A stretch of 64,000 nucleotides of DNA from CAWUKT01 sp964352215 (lineage in GTDB: Bacteria > Bacteroidota > Bacteroidia > J057 > JADKCL01). This document shows, one piece after another, positions 45,284-53,894 of the stretch. The notes beneath the pieces were generated by a model that ran no database searches, was not told the DNA's origin, and was given only the letters and a program-made list of their open reading frames with translations. Where the stretch lies: positions 33,152 through 97,151 of the forward strand of contig CAYGRE010000008.1 in NCBI GenBank assembly GCA_964352215.1, given 5' to 3'. The position numbers and the translations under genes are program-made. The stretch's first letter is position 1. Each line of letters opens with the position of its first letter.

Positions 45284-46282
45284 TTACAGATATCCATTTT
45301 CACGCAATACTTCGCGTATCTCTTCTTTACCAATCAAGTTCCCCTTGCCCCGTTCCCAGACACCTTGCCAATCAGGATTTTCCACCCTGCCTGGATCGTT
45401 GTGGGCATTGCGCACCACAAACATACCTTCCATCTCCGTGATGGCGGGAGCCTCTTCTTCGGTGAACAGGTATTCGTGCATTTTTTCACCCGCCCGTTTG
45501 CCGATGAATTTGATCTCAATGTCTTCAGGCTTATGTCCATAACGGGGAGCCAATGCTTCGATCATCACCTCAGCGAGGTCCATGATCCGAACCACATCCA
45601 TCTTCAGGACGAAGATTTCCTTCCCCATCTTGACCTCAGCAGCACGTAAAACCAGCTTCACCGCTTGGGGAATGGTCATGAAGAACCGGGTCATCTCCGG
45701 ATCGGTCACCGTAACCGGGCCCCCCTCTTTGATCTGCCGGTGGAACAGGGGAACCACCGATCCTTCTGAGCCCAATACATTGCCAAAACGCACACAGCTG
45801 AATGCCCCACCATGAAATCCCACCGGGGCACTGATTACAATGCGCTCACTCAGGAGCTTTGTAGCCCCCATGGTATTGACCGGGTTGACAGCTTTGTCGG
45901 TAGAAATTGCAATCAGGTGTTGTACGCCCTGACCAATTGCGGCTTCCACCACATTCTTGGTCCCGATCACATTGGTATAGACTGCTTCAAAAGGATTGTA
46001 TTCACACAGCGGGACATGCTTGAGCGCTGCGGCATGGAAGATGATGTCAACTCCCTCCATGGCCCGAATCAGACGCTCTTTGTCGCGGATGTCTCCCACC
46101 AGTGGACGCATATAATGCGCCAGATCACCCAGGTCATTTTGCAAATGCCAATGCCCGGACTCGTGGTTGTCCAACACCCGGATGCGTACCGGGTCATGCG
46201 TCGCCAATTGACGTACGATCTCAGAGCCAATCGACCCACAGCCGCCCGTCACCAGAATATCTTTGTTCTTGAAGATGCTCAT
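45284..46282 (-). CDS. NDP-sugar 4,6-dehydratase, soluble CapD/PglF-like
   Basis: 332 residues. The Rossmann motif VTGGCGSIGSEIVRQL is at the N-terminus, followed by HAAALKHVPLCEYNPFEAV. The catalytic region STDKAVNPVNTMGATK has Met in place of the Tyr of the SDR YxxxK motif, as in CapD, WbpM and PglF (retaining UDP-GlcNAc 4,6-dehydratases), whereas PseB keeps Tyr. GSEGSVVPLFHRQIKEGGPV and FIGKRAGEKMHEYLFTEEE follow. The membrane half of WbpM/PglF is missing, so this is a short cytosolic form. It supplies a 4-keto-6-deoxy sugar to the aminotransferase upstream. Confidence 0.87.
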   Translation of the reverse strand: MSIFKNKDILVTGGCGSIGSEIVRQLATHDPVRIRVLDNHESGHWHLQNDLGDLAHYMRPLVGDIRDKERLIRAMEGVDIIFHAAALKHVPLCEYNPFEAVYTNVIGTKNVVEAAIGQGVQHLIAISTDKAVNPVNTMGATKLLSERIVISAPVGFHGGAFSCVRFGNVLGSEGSVVPLFHRQIKEGGPVTVTDPEMTRFFMTIPQAVKLVLRAAEVKMGKEIFVLKMDVVRIMDLAEVMIEALAPRYGHKPEDIEIKFIGKRAGEKMHEYLFTEEEAPAITEMEGMFVVRNAHNDPGRVENPDWQGVWERGKGNLIGKEEIREVLRENGYL

Positions 46283-46305
46283 TCAGATCATAAAGTGTTT
46301 ACGCG

Positions 46306-47418
46306 TCAGGCCAATTCATCGAGTGCTACCCGGATACAATCCCGGACATACCTGACCTCCTCCTCGGTAATGGAGGTATAAAACGGGAGGATGACGACCT
46401 CCTTGCTCAACTGTTCGGCAACCGGAAAGTCTCCTTCCTGAAAACCAAAATCACGCATATAGAATTCCTGCAAATGGATGCAGGGGCTAAAATAGGCTTT
46501 GGATTGAATGCCGTGTTCGCCCAGAGCTGCGATCAGTGGGTCACGCAAATGCTGGTCCACCTGAACCGCATAGACAAACCAGCTATGCCCCTCCAGGTTC
46601 CAACCTTTGGGGAATCGAATCTCCGGGATCTCCTGCAAAAGCGAATTGTACAAAGCCGCCTTTTCACTCCGCATCCGCAGAATCTCCGGCAATTTCTTCA
46701 TTTGTTCCACCCCCAGGGCGGCAGTCATCTCAGAGATGCGGTAGTTGTAGCCGAGGCGTACATGGGTCAGCCACTGCATATCGGTGGCACGTCCCTGGTT
46801 GCGCAGGCTCATAAATAGCTCGGCCAACTCCTTGTTGTTGGTGGTGATCATACCGCCTTCACCGGTCGTGATCTGCTTGTTGGGGTAGAACCCATAGATG
46901 GCAGCGTCCCCAATTGCACCCGCCTTTTGCCCCTTGTAGGTCGCGGCAATCGCTTCACAGGCATCTTCAATCACATGAAGATTGTGGCGCCGTGCAATGT
47001 CCATGATGGGGTCCATATCTGCGGGTTGCCCAAAGACATGCACCGGCAGGATGGCCTTGGTTTTCGGGGTAATCGCAGCTTCGATCAGGGCCGGGTCGAT
47101 GTTAAAGGTATCGGGGTCGGCATCCACAAACACCGGGGTTGCACCTTCGAAAAGGATACAATTGGAGGAAGCGATAAAGGAAAAGGGCGTGGTAATGACT
47201 TCATCTCCAGGTCCGATGCCCAGGGCCCGGATGGTGAGGTGAAGCCCGGAAGTGCCTGAATTGACCGCGATGGCATATTTGCAGCCGATCGCCGCGGCGA
47301 AGCGTTGCTCAAAATCTTCAGTCACCGGCCCAAGGGCGAGACGATCCGATTGAAGGACCGCCGTGACAGCTGCTATTTCCTCATCACCGAGATAAGGCTT
47401 TGAAAGTGGAACCTGCAT
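46306..47418 (-). CDS. DegT/DnrJ/EryC1/StrS aminotransferase
   Basis: 370 residues. The opening VPLSKPYLGDEEIAAVTAVL is typical. PLP-binding elements are SGTSGLHLTIRALGI, TPFSFIASSN, VIEDACEAIAATYKG and the Schiff-base lysine in YGFYPNKQITTGEGGMI. GYNYRISEMTAALGVEQM is also conserved. It transfers an amino group from glutamate to a keto sugar. With the dehydratase 23 bases downstream it should form a UDP-4-amino-4,6-dideoxy-N-acetyl sugar. It is the first gene of the minus-strand glycan operon. Confidence 0.92.
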   Translation of the reverse strand: MQVPLSKPYLGDEEIAAVTAVLQSDRLALGPVTEDFEQRFAAAIGCKYAIAVNSGTSGLHLTIRALGIGPGDEVITTPFSFIASSNCILFEGATPVFVDADPDTFNIDPALIEAAITPKTKAILPVHVFGQPADMDPIMDIARRHNLHVIEDACEAIAATYKGQKAGAIGDAAIYGFYPNKQITTGEGGMITTNNKELAELFMSLRNQGRATDMQWLTHVRLGYNYRISEMTAALGVEQMKKLPEILRMRSEKAALYNSLLQEIPEIRFPKGWNLEGHSWFVYAVQVDQHLRDPLIAALGEHGIQSKAYFSPCIHLQEFYMRDFGFQEGDFPVAEQLSKEVVILPFYTSITEEEVRYVRDCIRVALDELA

Positions 47419-47584
47419 CTATTCTTCTTTCCAAAAAAACGATCGTAAATATACCCCCTAATCCGATCATATACCCAATCGCAGGAGAGGCATTCGGGAA
47501 AATTCCCAATAAGATCAAGACATTGATCTTATTAGAACCCATGCCATCTGATTAAGATCATCAATTTTTCCTAATTTCCCCTTT

Positions 47585-48121
47585 ATGAATATCCAAGTAG
47601 ATGGCCGGCACTGGTTAAGGTCTCTGGAAGAGGCAGATCTGGGGAACCTCAGAACCTTATTGAACCAACCTGAGATCGAGGAGATGTTGGTAGGTTGGAA
47701 TTTTCCTTTGAATCCGGATGAACAATTGCGTTGGTTTCAGGGCCTGCCAATGGGAGCGAAGACACAACGGTTTGCCCTGGTTGAGGTCAGTGCCGCGGAG
47801 GTGTGGTTGGGTTTTGCCGGACTCTGGGACATTGATTGGAAAGACCGCCATGCCGAGATCGGGCTGGCCCTGGACCCATCGGCGCAAGGTTTGGGCTTGG
47901 GCAAGAAGATCATCCATGCCTTGTCCGGGTATGCGTTCAATGTGCTGAACCTGAACCGGCTCGATGCCTATGTGCTTTCCTATAATGGCGCTTCCCGGCA
48001 GGCATTTCTGAAAAGTGGCTATTCCCATGAAGGTACATTCCGGGATAAAATCTTCAAGCGAGGCAAATACACCGACCTTGAGATTTATGGTATGTTGAGC
48101 GAAGAGTTCCAGGGCGAATGA
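47585..48121 (+). CDS. GNAT acetyltransferase, RimJ/PseH-like
   Basis: 178 residues. It opens with HWLRSLEEADLGNLRTLLN and has the acetyl-CoA loop ALDPSAQGLGLGKKIIHAL, then AFNVLNLNRLDAYVLSYNGA and SRQAFLKSGYSHEGTFRDK, as in RimJ/RimL and PseH-type GNATs. Next to the dehydratase and aminotransferase, it could acetylate the 4-amino sugar (giving a 2,4-diacetamido sugar), though it lies on the opposite strand. It overlaps the next gene by 4 bases (ATGA). Confidence 0.85.
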   Translation: MNIQVDGRHWLRSLEEADLGNLRTLLNQPEIEEMLVGWNFPLNPDEQLRWFQGLPMGAKTQRFALVEVSAAEVWLGFAGLWDIDWKDRHAEIGLALDPSAQGLGLGKKIIHALSGYAFNVLNLNRLDAYVLSYNGASRQAFLKSGYSHEGTFRDKIFKRGKYTDLEIYGMLSEEFQGE

Positions 48122-49293
48122 GCAATTCCAGGTGGATTACCGATATAGATGAATGGCAGGCCAAGCTCGACGCGATCGGGGGCTATGATTTTTACAACCT
48201 TCCCGACTTCATCTTTCAGGAGGCTGCACTGCTGGGAGGGCGACCGGTTGCTTTTCATTTTGAGTTGTCGGCAGAAAAGGGACCAGATGAAAGGGGGGCA
48301 AGTGAAAAGGTGGCAATTGAAAAGGGACCAGATGAAAGGGTGGCAAGTGAAAAGGGGGCAAGTAAAACAGGCTTGATCGAGGAAGGGATAATTCCACTTA
48401 TATTAAGAGACATCCCCGGCCAGGAAGGAAAATGGCTGGATGCCCTCTCGCCTTATGGATACCCCGGGGTGTTGACCACGAACGAAAAATATCTGGACAA
48501 AGTACTGACCGCCTTTTACGAATTTGCCAAACAGGAAAGGATCGTCTCCACTTTTCTCCGCCTCCACCCGATCCACAACCAAATCCTCATCCCCGAGCGA
48601 ACCGGCCTCCGGCAAAGCCTTCGCGGCAAGACTTACAGTGTCTATCTCCCAGAAGGAATCGAAGCCATCCGTGCCAACTATTCTTCCAACCATCGCCGCA
48701 ACCTCAAGAAACTCCGCAAGCAGGGTTATACAGCAGTATTTGATGCCTGGGAGCATCTCCCGGCCTGGCAGCAGATCTACGTGCAGACCATGGACCGCCT
48801 CGGCGCCACTGATTATTACAAATTTGACCTGGCTTATTTTGAACACCTTCGGACCCAGCTCAATTGCCGCCTGCTCACTGTCCACCGGCCCGACGGCGAA
48901 GTCGCCTGCGGCGGCCTCTTCACCTATTATGCAGATGTCATCCAATACCATCTGGGCGGCACCGCTGAATCAGAGCTCAACGCAGCCCCTTCCAAACTGA
49001 TGTTTGATACCGTAATTGAGGATGCGGCGACTGCCACAGCCGCCACGAGCGCCGCGTCTCCCACTGCCGCCAACGGCACCAGTTCCACCATCACCAACAG
49101 CAACTACCAGTGGCTTCACCTCGGAGGAGGCGTGGGAGCAAAAGACGACAACCTGGCCAGGTTCAAAAAGGGCTTCTCCAACCGGGAACATTGGTTCAGG
49201 ACCATTGAAATGGTTCACCACCGGGATGTGTACGAGAGCTTGTCACAAGGGAAAGAGGATACGGGATTTTTTCCGCTGTATAGAAAGGGGTGA
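48118..49293 (+). CDS. FemAB/GNAT-like acyltransferase with internal low-complexity insertions
   Basis: 391 residues. Family features: LDALSPYGYPGVL, FLRLHPIHNQIL, YSVYLPEGIEAIRANYSSNH, NLKKLRKQGYT, QIYVQTMDRLGATDYYKF, VACGGLFTYYADVIQYHLGG and WLHLGGGVGAKDDNLARFKK. Such proteins transfer amino acids or acyl groups to peptidoglycan precursors, surface glycans or exported polymers. Two insertions are unusual. Residues 53-82 are two copies of a 15-residue unit from a 45-bp tandem repeat. Residues about 301-328 form an Ala/Thr/Ser-rich stretch. Both fall at places where related proteins have short loops. It is coupled to the upstream GNAT gene. Confidence 0.82.
   Translation: MSNSRWITDIDEWQAKLDAIGGYDFYNLPDFIFQEAALLGGRPVAFHFELSAEKGPDERGASEKVAIEKGPDERVASEKGASKTGLIEEGIIPLILRDIPGQEGKWLDALSPYGYPGVLTTNEKYLDKVLTAFYEFAKQERIVSTFLRLHPIHNQILIPERTGLRQSLRGKTYSVYLPEGIEAIRANYSSNHRRNLKKLRKQGYTAVFDAWEHLPAWQQIYVQTMDRLGATDYYKFDLAYFEHLRTQLNCRLLTVHRPDGEVACGGLFTYYADVIQYHLGGTAESELNAAPSKLMFDTVIEDAATATAATSAASPTAANGTSSTITNSNYQWLHLGGGVGAKDDNLARFKKGFSNREHWFRTIEMVHHRDVYESLSQGKEDTGFFPLYRKG
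48274..48363 (+). repeat. 45-bp tandem repeat (two copies) inside the FemAB-like gene
   Basis: Two 45-base units (48274-48318 and 48319-48363) encode EKGPDERGASEKVAI and EKGPDERVASEKGAS. Each unit also contains a shorter internal repeat of the AAAAGG..GGCAA type. The length is a multiple of three, so copy-number change would keep the frame. Confidence 0.85.
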
Positions 49294-49340
49294 GGTTGCC
49301 TAAGGCTGAGGTTACTAAAGGCTACCCACCTGCCCATGCT

Positions 49341-49925
49341 TCAGAATACCTTTCCAAGATCAATGCTTAAGTCAGGGAATATCGAAACCGGAAGCTGGTC
49401 CTTCTCAAAGAATACACCTTCCTGGTGGAATTTTCCTTCCTTGAGCAAATAGACATGGATACTCTTCTCCTCTGGTCGAACGACCCAATATTCCAATACA
49501 CCAGCCTCTTCATAGAGTTCATACTTCTCATTCAGATCTTTCCTGAATGTACTCGGGGAGAGGATTTCAATCACAAGGTCAGGAGCACCAAGGCAACCTT
49601 TTGGGTCGATCTTGGAAGGATCACATACGATGCAAAAGTCTGGTTGAATAACGGTGGTGATCTCCTGGTCGGATCCTGAAGGGAACAATCTCACATCAAA
49701 GGGGGCCGCAAAGGCTTCGCATTTTTTCTCCTGAAGATAATTGTAAAATGCGCCTCCAAGTCGATAGGATAACCTTTGATGGGTCGATGAGGGGCCAGGA
49801 GACATCAGAAAAAGCTTCCCTTTGATCAATTCCACATACTCGTCCAGCCTCCACCTCAGATAATCTGCATAGGTGTAGGTCTTTTGAAAATCCAGATGAG
49901 AAATATCAGTGACCATACCGTTCAT
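49341..49925 (-). CDS. Uma2 family endonuclease-like protein (PD-(D/E)XK)
   Basis: 194 residues from the ATG at 49925; an in-frame ATG at 49943 and another at 49916 exist. A -7-like TATCTTTA at 49938-49931 overlaps the longest start, which argues against it. Uma2 features: TYADYLRWRLDEYVELIKGK, FLMSPGPSSTHQRLSYRLG, DVRLF, VIQPDFCIVCDPSKI, GAPDLVIEILSPSTFRKDL and KYELYEEAGVLEYWVV. The acidic residues in PDF and EILSPS are the PD-(D/E)XK active-site candidates. Biological roles of Uma2 proteins are unsettled. It is a single gene, divergent from the T9SS gene at 49996. Confidence 0.85.
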   Translation of the reverse strand: MNGMVTDISHLDFQKTYTYADYLRWRLDEYVELIKGKLFLMSPGPSSTHQRLSYRLGGAFYNYLQEKKCEAFAAPFDVRLFPSGSDQEITTVIQPDFCIVCDPSKIDPKGCLGAPDLVIEILSPSTFRKDLNEKYELYEEAGVLEYWVVRPEEKSIHVYLLKEGKFHQEGVFFEKDQLPVSIFPDLSIDLGKVF

Positions 49926-49995
49926 ATAGATAAAGATAACCAATCTAATGCAAATCTTCTTTTGACACCACGTTCCAAAATCCGATATTCACTAA

Positions 49996-51669
49996 ATGAA
50001 CGAGACTTTTACTACCTATCTGAAACCTTTGTTATTGCTTGTCGGGCTCACCCTGGGTTACCACCAGGCGCAAGCCCAATCCGCCCCGACCGCTTTCGGG
50101 GCGACCATCTGCCAAGGCGATTCCGCCTTTGTCTACGTCCAGCCCCAAGCCGGATTTACCTACAACTGGTACGATGCCATGTCAGGTGGAAACTTGCTCG
50201 GAACCGGGGACACCCTTTTCCTTGGCGCCCCCTCCACGACCACGACCTATTATGTCGAAGGCGTCAGCGCTGGCGGATCTACCAATGGAGTCGGTGCTCC
50301 TGACAACAGCATTGCCGGTGGGACCAATTACTCCGCTTTCGGTGACGGCCTGGTCTTCACGGTCCAGAACGACACCGTCCAGTTGGATACCGTATTTGTC
50401 TACCCGAACGGACCCGGCAATGTGGTGATCAATCTGCGTACCACCAGCAACACCCTGCTACAAACCGCTACTGTAGCCACCACCAATTCCATCTCCACAA
50501 AAACCGCCATCCCGGTTGAATTCTGTATTCCCCCCGGTACCTATCGCCTCAATGCAATCGGTACCACCACGGGTGGCATGTTCCGCAATACCGGTGGTGC
50601 CGCCTACCCCTACAATTCTCCCAATATCAATATCATCGGAGCCATCAATACCTCCACCACCTTCTACTACTTCTTCTATGACTGGAAGTACCGGGTAGGT
50701 TGTGGTTCCACTGGAACGACCACTCCCAGGTCTTCTGCCACCGTGACCGTCAATCCCAATCCGGTGGTCAGTCTGGGGCCTGACCTCACCCGTTGCCCCG
50801 ATCAAACCATCATCGCGCAACTTTCAGGTGGCGGGACTTACCTTTGGTCTGATGGTTCTACCAGTCCTTCTTTGCCCATTGATACGGCAGGAACTTACTG
50901 GGTTCAATGCACAGACAGCTTTGGCTGTGTCGGCGGCGATACCCTGTTGGTAACCGATGTGGTTGTCACCAGTCCTGGCCTTCCCAGCGACACCATATTC
51001 TGTGGTGACCCGCTGCAGATATGTGTGGCAAACCCAAGCGGGTCATCATATGTATGGAATGATGGCAGCAATACACCTTGCATTACGATTACCCAGGCAG
51101 GAGTGTATATTGTCACCTGCACCGACCAGTTTGGCTGCTCCGTTTCCGACACTGTCAACGCCAACCTGAATCCTCCCCCCAATGCGACTTTTATGGCCGA
51201 CACCCTTGCTTGCCCGGTCATTGACTTCTTTGTATTGGCAGCAGTAGGGAACGACAACTATTCCTGGTCCTTTGGCGATGGCGGAATGGACACCCTTCCG
51301 AACCCCACTTATACTTATGCCAACAACGGCAACTATACCGTCACCCTGATCACCACCGGCCCCTGTGGCATGGACACCAACTCCCAACAACTCGATATCA
51401 ATTGTATCGTGGGCGTGGAGGGCGGATTGCCAGCTGGGTACGTCATCTATCCAAACCCTTCTGCGGGAGCATTCTTTCTGCGTTATCCGGTTGGGGCGGA
51501 AAGCGTAGCCGTGCAAATTTATGACCAACGTGGAAGCCTGGTTCTGGAACGGACGACAGAAGGACAGTTGGGGCAATTGAAGATTGAGGCACCCCTATCC
51601 AAAGGCTTGTACTTTTTAACCATCGTCAGGGATGGTAAACGGTTTGGGCAGCAGATCTTGGTGGAATAA
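49996..51669 (+). CDS. Secreted Ig/PKD-domain protein with T9SS type A domain
   Basis: 557 residues. A signal peptide spans about 1-28 (YHQAQAQ). An Ig-like module (ATICQGDSAFVYVQPQAGFT, YNWYDAMSGG, TTTYYVEGVS) comes first. A Thr-rich beta domain follows, then two PKD-like/SprB-like Cys-containing modules (TYLWSDGSTSPSLPIDTAGT, SYVWNDGSNTPCITITQAG). A full PKD repeat comes next (YSWSFGDGGMDTLPNPTYTY), and last the sorting domain YVIYPNPSAGAFFLRYP, YDQRGSLVLERT and SKGLYFLTIV. It is a predicted adhesin-like surface protein and is followed by a strong bidirectional terminator. Confidence 0.87.
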   Translation: MNETFTTYLKPLLLLVGLTLGYHQAQAQSAPTAFGATICQGDSAFVYVQPQAGFTYNWYDAMSGGNLLGTGDTLFLGAPSTTTTYYVEGVSAGGSTNGVGAPDNSIAGGTNYSAFGDGLVFTVQNDTVQLDTVFVYPNGPGNVVINLRTTSNTLLQTATVATTNSISTKTAIPVEFCIPPGTYRLNAIGTTTGGMFRNTGGAAYPYNSPNINIIGAINTSTTFYYFFYDWKYRVGCGSTGTTTPRSSATVTVNPNPVVSLGPDLTRCPDQTIIAQLSGGGTYLWSDGSTSPSLPIDTAGTYWVQCTDSFGCVGGDTLLVTDVVVTSPGLPSDTIFCGDPLQICVANPSGSSYVWNDGSNTPCITITQAGVYIVTCTDQFGCSVSDTVNANLNPPPNATFMADTLACPVIDFFVLAAVGNDNYSWSFGDGGMDTLPNPTYTYANNGNYTVTLITTGPCGMDTNSQQLDINCIVGVEGGLPAGYVIYPNPSAGAFFLRYPVGAESVAVQIYDQRGSLVLERTTEGQLGQLKIEAPLSKGLYFLTIVRDGKRFGQQILVE

Positions 51670-51708
51670 GATTTAATACATATGGTGGAGCTTCTGAAGC
51701 TTCTCTTA

Positions 51709-51751
51709 AAAAGCAGAGGCCATCCAAACTTGCTGGAAGGCCTCTGCTTTT
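51709..51751. terminator. Bidirectional rho-independent terminator
   Basis: A perfect 13-bp stem (51709-51721 and 51739-51751, AAAAGCAGAGGCC/GGCCTCTGCTTTT) lies between convergent genes, with A-rich and T-rich flanks usable in both directions. Confidence 0.85.
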
Positions 51752-51780
51752 ATGTTTGCCATTACGGGAATTGGTACATT

Positions 51781-52428
51781 CTATTTGTTGGTAGGATTTA
51801 CAGTATCCTTTTTCTCTTTGAAATGACCAATCAGGAATAGTATTCCCGCCAACCCCAGAACGATCAGGAAAGGCCAGGCCCCATATTGACCCGTGTTGAG
51901 ACTGCTACCTGCCCACGCATAGATCACTGAAGCAGGCAATACACCCAATATGCTCCCGAAAAGCATTTTGTCAAATCTAAACCTTGCCGAGCCCGCCATG
52001 ACGGAAACAGTTTCGGAGAGGAGGGGAACGGGGCGGGAGATTATGACCGCCAACAGTCCAAATCGTTGAAATAACTTTTCTCCTTGTTGTATAGCAACCG
52101 CCCCCCACCATTTTTGGAACCGATCTCGGCCCATTTTACCTAGGTAATATCCCAACAACGCAGCTAAAACACCTCCGAGGAATGCGAGGAGAGCTCCTCC
52201 TACCAGTCCGAACAAACTCCCCAAGGTGATCATGACCAGGCTTGAGGGTACTGGCAGAACAATGTCCCCAGCCAATAATCCGACACCCAATAAGGCAGCC
52301 AAAGGCAACCATGCTTCTCTCATCTGTGCTACTTGTTCCATGAAATCAAGACCTAAGGTCTGGGCAAGCCCGAACAAAGCCAGGAAGAGGAGTAAGATTA
52401 CCCCAGAGAATATCCAAAATTGTTTCAT
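51781..52428 (-). CDS. VTT/DedA family membrane protein
   Basis: 215 residues with about five hydrophobic helices. The VTT core is recognisable: GDIVLPVPSSLVMITLGSLF, GGVLAALLGYYLGKMGRD, LFQRFGLLAVIISRPVPLLS and VMAGSARFRFDKMLFGSILG. Related proteins act as phospholipid scramblases/flippases or in undecaprenyl-phosphate recycling. It lies 4 bases downstream of the CxxCH lipoprotein gene on the same strand, so it is probably the last gene of that operon; whether it works with it is unknown. Confidence 0.88.
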   Translation of the reverse strand: MKQFWIFSGVILLLFLALFGLAQTLGLDFMEQVAQMREAWLPLAALLGVGLLAGDIVLPVPSSLVMITLGSLFGLVGGALLAFLGGVLAALLGYYLGKMGRDRFQKWWGAVAIQQGEKLFQRFGLLAVIISRPVPLLSETVSVMAGSARFRFDKMLFGSILGVLPASVIYAWAGSSLNTGQYGAWPFLIVLGLAGILFLIGHFKEKKDTVNPTNK

Positions 52429-52432
52429 GGTA

Positions 52433-53866
52433 TTATTTTGTCAAGGGATCGATCTTGTCGAAAATGTGACTCAAACCGCCGAGTTTACCTCCATTATGGC
52501 AACTAAAACAGTTCGTATTCTCGAAGTAAGTCTCCATGGTAGAGTTTGTGAGCTTAGGAGACCCTTCGAATACGGGATCATTGGTTTTGTTCGATTGCGG
52601 AATTACACCACCTTGGGTCCAAACAGCCCCTACCAAAAAGTAGTTTTTCCGAACGTCATTGCCTTTGAGCATACCCTGTATCTGTTCGTTTAAGCTAATG
52701 ATCTCCGTATTGTTTTTTGCCCCTGATTTACTTGTTTCGTTTCCATAAGGATAAACCCGAATTGTGCTGCTGGCAGAGATAGTTTGACCCGAAGCGGCTT
52801 TGATATTGTTGCCTACCAGTTCGGCGTTGGGTATGTTATTGGTCTCCTCTTTGGTCTCGGCATTGGTAAACAACCAGTCCTGGATGTCTACCAGACTTCC
52901 GTTTTTGAAATTGACCTTTTCTGTGGGTTCTCCCTTTTCATTGAGATAGTAATAGTTGGCATTGGCCGTATTGTCCTTGTGTTCGAAGGTGGCCCAGACC
53001 ATTTCCGGATTTCCCTTGACACTGCCCACAATATGGTATCCAACCAAAGCCAAAGTAACATCTTTCTCAAGTGTTACCCCATCCCAGGTCCATTCCTGAT
53101 CACTTTGATGAACGTACTTTTGAACATCAGCCTTCAGAGTAATGTAGGTGCTCAAGTCGTTCTTAGGATCAACCTTGACCCAGGAACTTTTCAACTCCAA
53201 CGTCAATACCTCATTACTTTTGATAGAATCCTGGTATTCCTCCAAGGCATATTCTTTGATTTTTTCCAATTCCTCTTGAGTGGTGGGAAATTCGGTAAGT
53301 TCAGCTAAAGAACCCTGGTTTTTCCCGGAAACGAAATAGGCATAGACGTCATTGACATGGATGGCATAATAGACCAGTGAGCCATCTGGTGTAACTTTTG
53401 GCTGATTTTGAGACAGCAAAGTGAAGTGGATTTGCCCTGCCTGCCCTGTCTCGGTTTCCTTTCCCCCACGGACCTTTTTCATACTGCTGAACTCAACCAG
53501 ACTATCTCCTTCAAGGTCGTAAAAAGGAGAAGAATCAAAAACATAACTTTTGTCCGTTGGAGATGTCTGCCACAGGAAATTTTGCCAGGACCACTTGTAG
53601 AAATCGCAGTTTGACTCGAATGGGCCATCCACACTGTTGGGGGGCTTTACCAGTCCATTATTATTAACCGTTCCAGTCACAAACCATGACGAGAAGTCGT
53701 CTACTTCACAGCCCCCTACAGTAGGTTCCTGGTGTGAGCCAGTCTTGGTTTCAGAACCTCTTTTACCATTCTCGGTCTGAGTGGTGCAAAAGCTTAAAAT
53801 CAAACCTAGGAAGGCGACGAGGGGAAATAGAACGAGGGTATTTTTAGGTGTTTTTAACTGTAGCAT
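52433..53866 (-). CDS. CxxCH (haem-binding motif) lipoprotein-like protein, copy A
   Basis: 477 residues from the ATG at 53866; a start at 53911 would overlap the upstream gene and bury the signal. A hydrophobic N-terminus ends LGLILSFC, an imperfect lipobox. DFYKWSWQNFLWQ, ELKSSWVKVDP, LALVGYHIVG and MVWATFEHKDN are notable. One CFSCH motif lies 25 residues from the C-terminus (Cys 453, His 457), suitable for one covalent haem c. I recall proteins with the WATFEH and CxxCH pattern as widespread but uncharacterised. It is related to the protein at 61443. Confidence 0.72.
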   Translation of the reverse strand: MLQLKTPKNTLVLFPLVAFLGLILSFCTTQTENGKRGSETKTGSHQEPTVGGCEVDDFSSWFVTGTVNNNGLVKPPNSVDGPFESNCDFYKWSWQNFLWQTSPTDKSYVFDSSPFYDLEGDSLVEFSSMKKVRGGKETETGQAGQIHFTLLSQNQPKVTPDGSLVYYAIHVNDVYAYFVSGKNQGSLAELTEFPTTQEELEKIKEYALEEYQDSIKSNEVLTLELKSSWVKVDPKNDLSTYITLKADVQKYVHQSDQEWTWDGVTLEKDVTLALVGYHIVGSVKGNPEMVWATFEHKDNTANANYYYLNEKGEPTEKVNFKNGSLVDIQDWLFTNAETKEETNNIPNAELVGNNIKAASGQTISASSTIRVYPYGNETSKSGAKNNTEIISLNEQIQGMLKGNDVRKNYFLVGAVWTQGGVIPQSNKTNDPVFEGSPKLTNSTMETYFENTNCFSCHNGGKLGGLSHIFDKIDPLTK

Positions 53867-53894
53867 AATGGTTGAATTGAAGTGTGAAGAAGGG

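Noticed and set aside
49341..49925. Uma2 protein as an insertion-element or defence-island marker
   Set aside because: Uma2 genes are common single genes in many phyla; no other defence or mobile genes are nearby, so no system is claimed.
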